Of a DNA stretch of 7,189 nt, positions 1-6,609 are shown one piece after another. The stretch comes from Anaerolineaceae bacterium UBA6105 (GTDB taxonomy: Bacteria > Chloroflexota > Anaerolineae > Anaerolineales > Anaerolineaceae), in NCBI GenBank assembly GCA_002423495.1, contig DIWN01000077.1, positions 1 through 7,189 on the forward strand, read 5' to 3'. The position numbers and the translations under genes were made by a program. The notes beneath the pieces are model-generated. The model did not search any database and was not told the origin of the DNA. It was given only the letters and a program-made list of their open reading frames with translations. Position 1 is the first letter of the stretch; the number at the start of each line of letters is the position of its first letter.

Positions 1-182
1 ACCATCTGGTCGTAGATCAGGTCAGGGGTGGCGCGTGCCAGGGTAAGGTTCTTCTTACCCTGGCGGATGATCTCATGACCGGCGGCGAATGGGATTAGGT
101 GGGTGAACCCGGCACAGAATACTGTATCGCCGTCATGTACAGTATTGGCAATCGCTTCTGATAATGCGCAAACCTTTGTCAT
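1..182 (-). CDS. CoA-transferase subunit A (alpha), N-terminal part, cut by window edge
   Basis: Only the first 60 codons are present. The ATG is at 182-180 and the frame stays open to the left edge. The peptide starts MTKVCALSEAIANTVHDGDT and continues with a GFTHLIPFAAGHEIIRQ segment and LTLARATPDLIYDQM. This is the N-terminal pattern of class I CoA-transferase alpha subunits (glutaconate / 3-oxoacid / acyl CoA-transferase type): 'hDAIa.yV.dGdtV..gGF' followed by a strand and helix. Such enzymes move CoA between an acyl-CoA and a free carboxylate and work in the cytoplasm with a beta subunit, normally encoded next; that would lie beyond the left edge. The catalytic glutamate of this family is in the beta subunit, so it cannot be inspected, and the substrate is unknown. 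The start lies 20 nt after the aldehyde dehydrogenase stop on the same strand, so cotranscription is likely. The Shine-Dalgarno is weak (a GGGAA stretch upstream), which fits translation coupled to the upstream gene. Confidence 0.82.
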   Translation of the reverse strand, partial: MTKVCALSEAIANTVHDGDTVFCAGFTHLIPFAAGHEIIRQGKKNLTLARATPDLIYDQM

Positions 183-202
183 TCCAGTTTTCCCGGTTGG
201 CA

Positions 203-1786
203 TTATGCTTTGCGCACAAGGTTCTGGATCTGCTCGTGCATGTAGAGCGGCAGGTAGTACAGGCCGCCTGCGTTCTTTCCGCTGGAACCAGAGGCTTTCC
301 AGCCGCCAAAGGGCTGGAAACCGGGCCATGCGCCGGTGGTTGAGCCCATTGGACGGTTCGCGTAGGAAACACCGACTTCGATGTTATCGAAGAACCAGTC
401 AGCTTCCTCTTCTGTTCCATAGAAACCTGCGGTGAGGCCGTATTCGACGCTATTGGCAATCTTCATGGCTTCTTCCAGGTTGTCGAACTTACCAACCGTT
501 GTGATGGGAACGAACATCTCCTGTTTCCACAGGCGGTGATCATAAGGGGCTTCGGCGATGGTGGGTGCGCAGAAGTATCCTCTGGCGTAATCGCCGTCGG
601 TCAGCACCTTACCGCCTGTCAGGATCCTACCCGCGGCTTTAAGATCGCCGACAAATTCCTGGTAATCGCGGTAGCTGCTCTTGTTCACCACGGGACCCAG
701 GTAGTTGTTGCGGTCAGTCGGGTCACCGATGGAGAGCTTTTCTGTCAACTCCACCAGGCGCGCTACGAGTTGATCGTAGACCGGGGTCTCGATGAGGATG
801 CGAGAATTGGCGGAGCATTTTTGGCCCTGTAAACCGAAGGCGGAGCGGACGATGCCCACCGCTGCGGCTTCGAGGTCGGCGTTCCTGGTCACGATGGCGG
901 GATTCTTGCCGCCCAGTTCCAGAATGGTGGGGCGCACATAGCGGCCCTGGGCAAAATCGCGGAAGATCTTCATACCTACGTCGTAAGAGCCGGTGAAGGT
1001 GATGCCGTCGACTTCAGGGCTGTCGATGAGAGCTTGTCCAAGGGTGGAACCTGGACCGGTGACGTAGTTGAAGACACCGTCCGGGATGCCCGCTTCCTGG
1101 AAGCATTCGGCGATCAGGCGCGACGTCCAGGGGGTATCGGTGGCGGGTTTCATCACTAACGTGTTACCGGCAACCAGGGCGGATCCCGAGGGACCGCCGG
1201 AGAGAGCAGCCGGGAAGTTGAAGGGGCTGATGACCAGCCACACTCCATAAGGTTTGAGGACAGATTTGTTCTTGCTCACATAGCCGGAGAGGGGGTCGCT
1301 GCCCATTTCGGCGATAAACCCGTTATTGATTTCCATGCGGTCACAGGCGTAACGGATGAGGTCGGCAGTCTCGGCGACATCCCCCAGACCTTCCATACGG
1401 TTCTTGCCTACTTCAAGAGAGAGGACGACACCCATTTCGAAGGTGCGGCGGTCCATGATCGCGGCAGCTTTGCGCAGCAGGGCAACGCGTTCCTGCCAAG
1501 GCGTATGCGCCCAGCCGGGAGCTGCCTTGCGGGCGGCGGCGAGGGCGGCGCTGGCATGCCCGGCGTTACCCTTCTGGAAGGTGCCCAGGAGTACGTCGGT
1601 GTCGGCGGGAAAACGGTTTTCAAATTTCTCTTCGGCAAAGACATCCTTGCCGTCGATCAACATGCCATGATCTTTACCCAATTCAGATTTCACCCTGGCG
1701 AGTGCTGCATCGTACTGAGCGTGCAGCGCTTCCGGCGGGTTGAACATGGTCGCGTAAGTTAGTTTAAACGCCTGATCTGAAGCCAT
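203..1786 (-). CDS. pruA: Aldehyde dehydrogenase, probable L-glutamate gamma-semialdehyde (P5C) dehydrogenase
   Basis: A complete 527-residue NAD(P)-dependent aldehyde dehydrogenase. Visible landmarks, numbered from this start, are the oxyanion Asn in SPFNFP (N190), cofactor-binding VMKPA (K213), the Rossmann FTGS (264-267), the general base in ELGGKN (E290), the nucleophile in GQKCSA (C324), QEMFVP (E423) and PFGGWKASG near 492-500. The LQGQKCSA context, the EVGKNR helix near 125-130 and the long N-terminal arm are typical of the P5C dehydrogenase group. That group oxidises glutamate semialdehyde (from proline or ornithine/arginine) to glutamate in the cytoplasm. The usual EEIFGP is QEMFVP here, a mild departure. 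The frame is open further upstream to a TTG at 1897, but the ATG at 1786 has AGGAGG ten bases before it and gives a normal family N-terminus, so I chose it. A CoA-transferase gene follows after 20 nt. No proline dehydrogenase is in the window, so another semialdehyde remains possible; the gene symbol rests on family resemblance only. Confidence 0.82.
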   Translation of the reverse strand: MASDQAFKLTYATMFNPPEALHAQYDAALARVKSELGKDHGMLIDGKDVFAEEKFENRFPADTDVLLGTFQKGNAGHASAALAAARKAAPGWAHTPWQERVALLRKAAAIMDRRTFEMGVVLSLEVGKNRMEGLGDVAETADLIRYACDRMEINNGFIAEMGSDPLSGYVSKNKSVLKPYGVWLVISPFNFPAALSGGPSGSALVAGNTLVMKPATDTPWTSRLIAECFQEAGIPDGVFNYVTGPGSTLGQALIDSPEVDGITFTGSYDVGMKIFRDFAQGRYVRPTILELGGKNPAIVTRNADLEAAAVGIVRSAFGLQGQKCSANSRILIETPVYDQLVARLVELTEKLSIGDPTDRNNYLGPVVNKSSYRDYQEFVGDLKAAGRILTGGKVLTDGDYARGYFCAPTIAEAPYDHRLWKQEMFVPITTVGKFDNLEEAMKIANSVEYGLTAGFYGTEEEADWFFDNIEVGVSYANRPMGSTTGAWPGFQPFGGWKASGSSGKNAGGLYYLPLYMHEQIQNLVRKA

Positions 1787-1820
1787 ATGAAAATTGCCTC
1801 CTGGTTGGATTCGGTTTATG

Positions 1821-1839
1821 CCTGCGCACAGCGCGCAGG
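1821..1839 (-). promoter_or_regulatory. GC-rich inverted repeat at the start of the aldehyde dehydrogenase leader
   Basis: A perfect 7-bp inverted repeat, CCTGCGC and GCGCAGG, separated by 5 nt. It lies just after the predicted transcription start and about 35 nt before the ATG. It could be an operator for a catabolic regulator or a 5' stabilising hairpin. No T-tract follows it, so it is not an intrinsic terminator. The repeat is seen directly; its function is inferred. Confidence 0.4.
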
Positions 1840-1848
1840 GCAAGGTTA

Positions 1849-1857
1849 AGTATAGCA
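1849..1857 (-). promoter_or_regulatory. Extended -10 promoter for the aldehyde dehydrogenase operon
   Basis: On the minus strand this reads TGC-TATACT, an extended -10 (TGn plus 5 of 6 matches to TATAAT). The -35 position 17 nt upstream (1877-1872) reads TTCGAT and is weak, as is common when TG is present. It predicts a start near 1842 and a leader of about 56 nt before the ATG at 1786. The same 12-mer, TGCTATACTTAA, occurs ahead of the 4032 gene, which supports both calls. Confidence 0.5.
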
Positions 1858-2072
1858 AAGAATTGAAGAGAATCGAAAATAGAGAGCCGAAAATCAAAAA
1901 AACAGGGATTTGTGATTAATGATCCGGGAAATTACAGTAATATCTAGAAGAAATTCTGCTCGTTTGCAGGTCAGAAGTCGCGCATGATAGGTGCAAGAAG
2001 GTATTCCAGGCAGAAAATCGACTTGGTAAACGTTGATATTCGTTATGAGCGGTGTCGGGATGAACCAACCAC

Positions 2073-2804
2073 TTAGTTTAAGGGAATTTCTTCGATTTCA
2101 GTCCAGGTGTTCGTATCGATATTGACTAAAGCCAGGAACTTGCGCACGACATCCTTTTTAGTTTCAGGGTCCGCGGGATCTCCATTATCATGCACCTCTA
2201 CAAGCAACTCCTGGTTATTTTTCCATTCCACTTTATAGATAAAAAGCAGTCTGCTATTGTTTGGTGCCAGGCTGTGAGTTTCAAGTGTGAGCGGGTCAAA
2301 CAATAATATGTGATTAAGGTAGGGAGTATCCTGGATCGAAAGCGCAACCCAATGTTGATCCGGGGACCAGGGCGTCACATTGCTTGTAATTGATAAATCT
2401 GTTGCCAGAGTCTCGAAATCCTTTGCTGGAGGGGTGTACAAAAGTAAACCCTTCCAGGAAACAAATATCGCACGGGTACCGTCAGGCGACCAGTTGAGGA
2501 TAGACCCTGAAAGGTCAGAGTATTCATGCGGAAAATCAAAGAGAATCTTGATATCGGCACATTTTTGAGGTTTTGGCTGGCACTCCATCGGCGCAAAAGC
2601 CATGCTGTAAGTGAAAGGCGGACCACTCGAGCGTTTAAAGAAATAGAAACCATCGGGTGTTATGGAAGGTTGGATTGTTGCGACTGGAATAGATGTCGGG
2701 TTATCTGAAGACAAAATGGGTTTTTGCGAATTTGAAGCTTTTACAGCGCAAGATGAAGTGAATCCTAGAATGCAAATTACCCAAATGATCAAACGAGTTT
2801 TCAT
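2073..2804 (-). CDS. Probable lipoprotein with TolB/WD40-like beta-propeller motifs
   Basis: A 243-residue exported protein of unknown function. It starts MKTRLIIWVICILGFTSSC: a short basic stretch, a hydrophobic core and a Cys at 19 in an imperfect lipobox (TSSC rather than L-A-G-C). Lipid anchoring is therefore plausible but not certain. A Ser/Thr/Pro-rich linker (about 20-50) follows. Two WSPD motifs (105-108 and 146-149), each followed by strand-like segments such as RAIFVSWKGLLLYTP and HWVALSIQ, resemble TolB/WD40-type propeller blades. Only about three blades fit, so it would be a partial propeller or would need to oligomerise. The frame is open upstream to a GTG at 2882 inside the preceding gene; I reject this because it buries the signal sequence. 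The best Shine-Dalgarno lies 20 nt before the chosen ATG, which is unusually far. The gene follows the golvesin-like gene by 25 nt and shares its low G+C, so the two are probably one operon with a joint surface role. Confidence 0.68.
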   Translation of the reverse strand: MKTRLIIWVICILGFTSSCAVKASNSQKPILSSDNPTSIPVATIQPSITPDGFYFFKRSSGPPFTYSMAFAPMECQPKPQKCADIKILFDFPHEYSDLSGSILNWSPDGTRAIFVSWKGLLLYTPPAKDFETLATDLSITSNVTPWSPDQHWVALSIQDTPYLNHILLFDPLTLETHSLAPNNSRLLFIYKVEWKNNQELLVEVHDNGDPADPETKKDVVRKFLALVNIDTNTWTEIEEIPLN

Positions 2805-2824
2805 GATATTAAAATTAGAACATG

Positions 2825-2831
2825 CCTCCTT
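2825..2831 (-). promoter_or_regulatory. Shine-Dalgarno AAGGAGG overlapping the upstream stop codon
   Basis: On the minus strand AAGGAGG overlaps the TAA (2832-2830) that ends the golvesin-like gene. It is the only strong ribosome-binding site near the lipoprotein gene but is 20 nt from the chosen ATG at 2804. A nearer ATG (2823-2821) is only 1 nt from it and reads ATG-TTC-TAA, so it encodes nothing. Coupled re-initiation after the upstream stop would explain the arrangement. Confidence 0.5.
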
Positions 2832-4032
2832 AAGGTGTATAAACCCAAATTTCATCCCAAGCAACTTTTCGTCCTGATTCACCGTCGGTGGAATTCACAA
2901 GGAATACCTTCGTAACGCTATAAAGATTTGGTGTATTTATAACAACCCATGTATCGTAATAATCGTTTTGGATGATACAACGATTATAAAGAGAAGCCCC
3001 ACCGTTATACTTAATGGTGTAACAGGCTTGAATTGTGGTCGCATATGTTCCAGGAATAAAAGCAGCCACTTTAACCGTAGTATTTGGGTTGGGTGCCCAA
3101 ACACCTTTCGCAGTCGCAGTGCCATTTGTGGTATAAGTCCAGTAAAAATCCTTAGGCGAACACCAACCAAATATGTAACAATATCCTGCATTTTCTGCGG
3201 GGGTGTATGAACCATACCGCCAAATCCAATAATCGCCGCCATTAGCGTAAACTTCGTTAAAGGAAGTTATTATCGATGATTTAGTTTTTTCTAATAATGG
3301 AAACGTATTCACATATCCAAGAAGTGACCCATCTTTTCTAAACCCCACTTGAATGAACGAGCTCATTTGTCCATTAATTTTATGAAGAGGGTCTTCCCAT
3401 CTAAAGAAGTAGTTCTCATTTTCTTTATTGGTAAAAAGAGATTTCATGTTCTTCAGCTCAACTTCAGGGTCAATAAGCTGGAGGAAGGAAAGGGCTTTTG
3501 TCTCCAGGTCGATTGGGGAATATAAATTACTCGGTGAAGAAATCAAGTGGTCGATAAGATCAATTTGAACGATTTGATTTGACTCGACTTCCACCCAATA
3601 ATAATATTTTTCTGTGTGATATTTTTCTAGCTCGGATGTCATGTCATATGGAGACTTATCTTTTTCAATATAAGTAACATGCACTCCTGGTTCGACAATC
3701 TGAATTGCAGCTATTGCTCGATCTTGTTGAACTTCTGGTCTTGCCTGCAAGGCATTGATCTTTTTTGTTGTCTCTTGCCATAATAATTCGATTTTTTTTG
3801 CGGATTCTCCAACTAGGATGAGTGTTCTTTCCCCATCATCTACTTCAATAGCAGTATTACCATTGGCGAGTTCGTACATGAGTTCAGATTTGTATTCATT
3901 TAGAAGAGCGTCGATCTTTGCCTCTATGTCTTCAACCGAAGGCTGGCTCTGTGCTAACGCATTGGTAACAGGTACTGATAAAGTCATAATAATTATAAGC
4001 AAAGCAATCGAAGATAGAGATATCTTTTTCAT
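2830..4032 (-). CDS. Exported protein with C-terminal golvesin-like domain
   Basis: A 400-residue secreted or surface protein whose exact role I do not recognise. Residues 1-27 form a classical Sec signal peptide: MKK, a hydrophobic core, then ALA before Q28. Residues 30-100 are charged and helical, possibly coiled coil. Residues 140-245 show a strand/helix pattern with YYYWVEVESNQIVQIDL and a later GFRKDGSLLGYVNTF, reminiscent of PepSY/YcdB-type folds (tentative). Residues 295-400 contain AAFIPGTYATTIQACYTI, a tryptophan after a Tyr-Asp pair (YYDTWV), a VFLVN strand and ESGRKVAWDEIWVY at the end. This is the layout of golvesin / Xly carbohydrate-binding-like beta-sandwich domains found on bacterial wall- or polysaccharide-active proteins. 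Cys at 285, 291, 337 and 352 could form disulfides after export. The start is set by AGGAGG ten bases before the ATG. The gene is clearly more AT-rich than its flanks and heads a two-gene unit with the lipoprotein. Confidence 0.72.
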   Translation of the reverse strand: MKKISLSSIALLIIIMTLSVPVTNALAQSQPSVEDIEAKIDALLNEYKSELMYELANGNTAIEVDDGERTLILVGESAKKIELLWQETTKKINALQARPEVQQDRAIAAIQIVEPGVHVTYIEKDKSPYDMTSELEKYHTEKYYYWVEVESNQIVQIDLIDHLISSPSNLYSPIDLETKALSFLQLIDPEVELKNMKSLFTNKENENYFFRWEDPLHKINGQMSSFIQVGFRKDGSLLGYVNTFPLLEKTKSSIITSFNEVYANGGDYWIWRYGSYTPAENAGYCYIFGWCSPKDFYWTYTTNGTATAKGVWAPNPNTTVKVAAFIPGTYATTIQACYTIKYNGGASLYNRCIIQNDYYDTWVVINTPNLYSVTKVFLVNSTDGESGRKVAWDEIWVYTP

Positions 4033-4062
4033 GTTATTAATTCCTCCTGATTATTAAAATTA

Positions 4063-4071
4063 AGTATAGCA
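4063..4071 (-). promoter_or_regulatory. Extended -10 promoter for the golvesin-like gene
   Basis: The minus strand reads TGC-TATACT, identical over 12 bases (through TTAA) to the promoter near 1849. The predicted start is near 4056, giving a leader of about 24 nt that contains the AGGAGG site at 4048-4043. No good -35 is seen (AGGGCA at 17-nt spacing), so recognition would rely on the TG extension. Confidence 0.5.
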
Positions 4072-4142
4072 CGATGAAATAACCATGCCCTTATACATGT
4101 GATAGCTTCACCACCCCAAAAAAGGCCACAATAAACCTTGCT

Positions 4143-5078
4143 TTAGCCGGATAGGTGGTCTGCCAGTGTTATAAAATCCTGGAGAAACCAATATTGACCT
4201 GAATGCAAAGCATATTCTCCGTGCAAGACGTCCTTCCAGCGGCGCGGGATGGCATCCAGCCCGTAGAGCGCTCCAGCGATGGCTCCCGCGACACTGCCGG
4301 TAGTATCCGCGTCATCCCCCAGGTTGACCGCCTGCACCAGCGCTTCTTCGAACGATCGGGTGGTCAGCACGGACCACAAGGCGGATTCCACGGTGTGGCG
4401 TACCCAGCCGGTGTTGGCGAGGGTTTCACGGCTGCGTATCGATGCCAGCTCCACGATCCTCCGGAAATCTGCATCCATATCCACCGTTTCCAGCGCAGCG
4501 CTGACCGCCTCGCGCATGGCTCTGTCTGCCGGGATGTCTGCCGGGCGATGAATTAGTTCATGGAGGATGCGATTGATCAGCACGCAGGCACTCACGCAGT
4601 CAGGGTGCGTGTGGGTTAACATGGATTGCTGGCGGGATTCTTCAGCCAACCGGTCAGGCTGCTGCCAGCGGGCAATGGCCAGCGGCCATGTGCGCATCAG
4701 CGAACCGTTGCTGGCGTTTTCCGGATCCGTCTCCTGCACAAGTTGTGCTGCCTCCTGCCATGGGGTGCCCCGGTCGATCATGCCCAGCACCCGGCTGGTG
4801 TGGATGCCAATATCCGAAGGATGAGCTCTGTACCATTCAACAAAGCGCGCAGCCAGGTCCTCCGGGTTGAGCGGGTCATTTGCTAGCAGCGATTCCGCCA
4901 GGGCAAGCGCCATCTCGGTGTCATCGGTGAACGTGCCGGCGGGGAGCGGACCCGCCACCATTTCTGTTTGCAGATCGTAGATCGCCCGGGCTGGTTTGAA
5001 CTCCAGGGGCATGCCCAGCGCGTCACCCACCACAGCGCCAACCGCGATACCTTGAAGACGATCAATGATAGGGATCAT
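4143..5078 (-). CDS. ADP-ribosylglycohydrolase family protein (DraG-like)
   Basis: A complete 311-residue enzyme of the ADP-ribosylglycohydrolase superfamily. These enzymes hydrolyse the N- or O-glycosidic bond of ADP-ribose on proteins, nucleic acids or small molecules, using two Mg/Mn ions in the cytoplasm. Seen in order: the N-terminal GVVGDALG-type helix (GAVVGDALGMPLEF, 14-27), the first metal site FTDDTEM (50-56), NGSLMRTWPLA (124-134), THTHPD (155-160) and the second metal site GDDADTTGSVAGAIAGALYG (254-273). All metal-binding Asp/Thr positions look intact, so it is probably active. Length is usual for the family. The substrate (arginine-linked as in DraG, or another linkage) cannot be read from the sequence, and no ADP-ribosyltransferase or nitrogenase gene lies alongside. 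The ATG at 5078 is preceded only by a weak purine stretch (GAGAAAAG). The gene is divergent from the sigma factor, with 188 bp between them. Confidence 0.93.
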   Translation of the reverse strand: MIPIIDRLQGIAVGAVVGDALGMPLEFKPARAIYDLQTEMVAGPLPAGTFTDDTEMALALAESLLANDPLNPEDLAARFVEWYRAHPSDIGIHTSRVLGMIDRGTPWQEAAQLVQETDPENASNGSLMRTWPLAIARWQQPDRLAEESRQQSMLTHTHPDCVSACVLINRILHELIHRPADIPADRAMREAVSAALETVDMDADFRRIVELASIRSRETLANTGWVRHTVESALWSVLTTRSFEEALVQAVNLGDDADTTGSVAGAIAGALYGLDAIPRRWKDVLHGEYALHSGQYWFLQDFITLADHLSG

Positions 5079-5174
5079 TAGACTTTTCTCAATTTCAATT
5101 CTATATCAGTTCTGTATTCACAACGGTCATCAAGTTTCATCTGCGATTTTACGTTTTCACGGTTGGGAAAAGCT

Positions 5175-5183
5175 GGTATAGCA
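5175..5183 (-). promoter_or_regulatory. Extended -10 promoter for the ADP-ribosylglycohydrolase gene
   Basis: The minus strand reads TGC-TATACC with TTGTAT (5203-5198) 17 nt upstream as the -35. This shares the TGCTATAC core of the other two minus-strand promoters here. The predicted start near 5168 leaves a leader of about 90 nt before the ATG at 5078. Confidence 0.45.
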
Positions 5184-5266
5184 GAATCTAAACAAGAATA
5201 CAATTATTTTGGTTATCAACCTTTTGGAGCAATGATTCGTCTCTATTAATAGAAGGATGCGGATAA

Positions 5267-6562
5267 ATGTTTGAAGAGCAGCAACTAATTCGGGAAGCCA
5301 TCAATGGGGATACCAGCGCATTTGATACCTTGATCTCGCCTTATCTTAGATTACTCAAGAGCTGGCTGGAATACGCGCTTGACAATGATGCGGAGGATTG
5401 CCTGCAGGAAGTCCTCATTGCCTCATGGTCGAAACTGCCCTCCCTGAAGGATCCAAATCGTTTCCGCAGCTGGCTGTTCCAAATGGCGCGGAATAAGAGC
5501 CTCGATTTTCTCCGAAGTAGGAAACGGGTAATCCAGAATGAAATACCTCTGGATCTAGTTGAAGGCTACGTTAGTCGACAACCGGAAGTTCCGACTATTC
5601 TTGCACTGTCATGGTGGACAGGCTCATTGACCGAGGCTGAACGCGAGACGGTGTGGTTGCGTTACCTGGATGAGTTGTCGATCGATGCGATTGCTTTACA
5701 ACGGAATGTGACTACCGGTACGGTAAAACGAACGCTGTATAATGCGCGTTCCCGCATTCAAAAAAATTTACTTGAGTATAACGAAAGAGAGGAACTTATG
5801 TCAGGAAAGCGATCCATTCTACTGCCAAAAACTCGACCGTCCATTTCGATCAAACCCTCAAAGGGTGTTTCATTTGAAGTGAATCTGCGCGAGGAACCAT
5901 GGTATTTTTCAGTATTGGCAACGGGTGAAAAAAACCAATGGGCAATTTACGACCCACCTGATTGGAACCGAACATATGTTTACAACATGCAAGTGATCGG
6001 AAGAGCTGTTGTCCACGGAGAAGAAGCGCTTGAGACCCAGGTCGATGAGTACGAAAAAGGGATTTGGAAATTGAACTGCGCTCGTCATTATACACAATTG
6101 GGTGACCAGTTTATCAAATTCCTTGCGGTCATCTCGTTCCAAAGTCGGATCCCGCACATCGATACTTTCCTAGATGAGCAATTCTACGAAAATTGGGGGC
6201 ACAAAGTGCCACGAATTTGGAAGTTAGATGGAAGATTTCAAGTCGTCGATGAAAACCACCTCGTTACTAGTGATGCGGAAAAAGTAGCCGGTGTAGGATA
6301 TTACGATGTGACTATTGGGAAAAGGAGCTTTCCCTGCTTGAGAGTATTGGACACGGAATGGACAACTGGTATCGAAGGCACCTTGATTGAGGCTTATATA
6401 TCTGGTGAAGGCCGTACAGTATTATTGCGCCGTTACAATGGCGAGGGATGGAAGCCGACAACTAACTGGTTGAAGCAGGCGGAAAACAATCATCGACTCA
6501 GCCTTGATGGTGTGGAGTATGTTCATTGGTATGACTGTATCTCCGACTACACTTTAACCTAA
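5267..6562 (+). CDS. ECF-type RNA polymerase sigma factor with a 254-residue C-terminal extension
   Basis: A 431-residue protein, more than twice a normal ECF sigma factor. Sigma-2 covers about 7-87, with the core-binding helix DAEDCLQEVLIASW (41-54) and FRSWLFQMARNKSLDFLRSR (66-85), which recognises the -10 element. Sigma-4 covers about 115-170, with LTEAERETVWLRYLDELS and a helix-turn-helix through TTGTVKRTLYNARSRIQ for the -35. Residues 178-431 are an unrecognised, non-membrane, Trp/Tyr-rich region (REEPWYFSV, YDPPDWNR, RRYNGEGW, YVHWYDC) predicted as mostly beta. Other ECF groups carry C-terminal domains that tune activity or sense ligands, so a regulatory sensor is a reasonable inference. 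The start ATG has AGAAGGA nine bases upstream. No anti-sigma gene is adjacent; an intrinsic terminator follows and a ferritin gene comes next. An in-frame ATG with its own ribosome site sits exactly at the domain junction (codon 178), so two products may be made. I see no convincing promoter upstream. Confidence 0.85.
   Translation: MFEEQQLIREAINGDTSAFDTLISPYLRLLKSWLEYALDNDAEDCLQEVLIASWSKLPSLKDPNRFRSWLFQMARNKSLDFLRSRKRVIQNEIPLDLVEGYVSRQPEVPTILALSWWTGSLTEAERETVWLRYLDELSIDAIALQRNVTTGTVKRTLYNARSRIQKNLLEYNEREELMSGKRSILLPKTRPSISIKPSKGVSFEVNLREEPWYFSVLATGEKNQWAIYDPPDWNRTYVYNMQVIGRAVVHGEEALETQVDEYEKGIWKLNCARHYTQLGDQFIKFLAVISFQSRIPHIDTFLDEQFYENWGHKVPRIWKLDGRFQVVDENHLVTSDAEKVAGVGYYDVTIGKRSFPCLRVLDTEWTTGIEGTLIEAYISGEGRTVLLRRYNGEGWKPTTNWLKQAENNHRLSLDGVEYVHWYDCISDYTLT
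5787..5800 (+). promoter_or_regulatory. Internal ribosome-binding site and in-frame ATG at the sigma/extension junction
   Basis: GAGAGG (5787-5792), a 5-nt spacer and ATG (5798-5800), which is codon 178 of the sigma gene. It would yield a separate 254-residue protein starting MSGKRSILLPKTRPS. It lies just after the sigma-4 region ends (about residue 170), exactly where a two-gene operon would have its second start. The site is seen directly; its use is inferred. Confidence 0.4.
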
Positions 6563-6609
6563 TTCGTTCTTGTAAAACGACAATAAATAAATTTACGAAA
6601 TCAAGAAAA

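Noticed and set aside
133..459. Minus-strand open frame of 108 codons overlapping the ALDH end and CoA-transferase start
   Set aside because: It is a shadow frame. The ALDH and CoA-transferase frames carry clear family motifs and this one has none.
1787..1897. N-terminal extension of the aldehyde dehydrogenase from a TTG at 1897
   Set aside because: The extension has no ribosome site, contains the predicted promoter and hairpin, and reads as a spurious hydrophobic stretch; the ATG at 1786 has AGGAGG at good spacing.
2805..2882. Longer lipoprotein frame from a GTG at 2882 or an ATG at 2855
   Set aside because: Both lie inside or overlap the end of the upstream gene without a Shine-Dalgarno, and would bury the signal sequence behind a polar leader.
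4092..4142. Possible terminator after the ADP-ribosylglycohydrolase gene (GGCC followed by six T on the minus strand)
   Set aside because: No matching left arm forms more than a few interrupted base pairs, so a stable stem is not supported.
5850..6157. Minus-strand open frames opposite the sigma-factor extension
   Set aside because: They have no ribosome site or recognisable motif and overlap a well-supported coding region.
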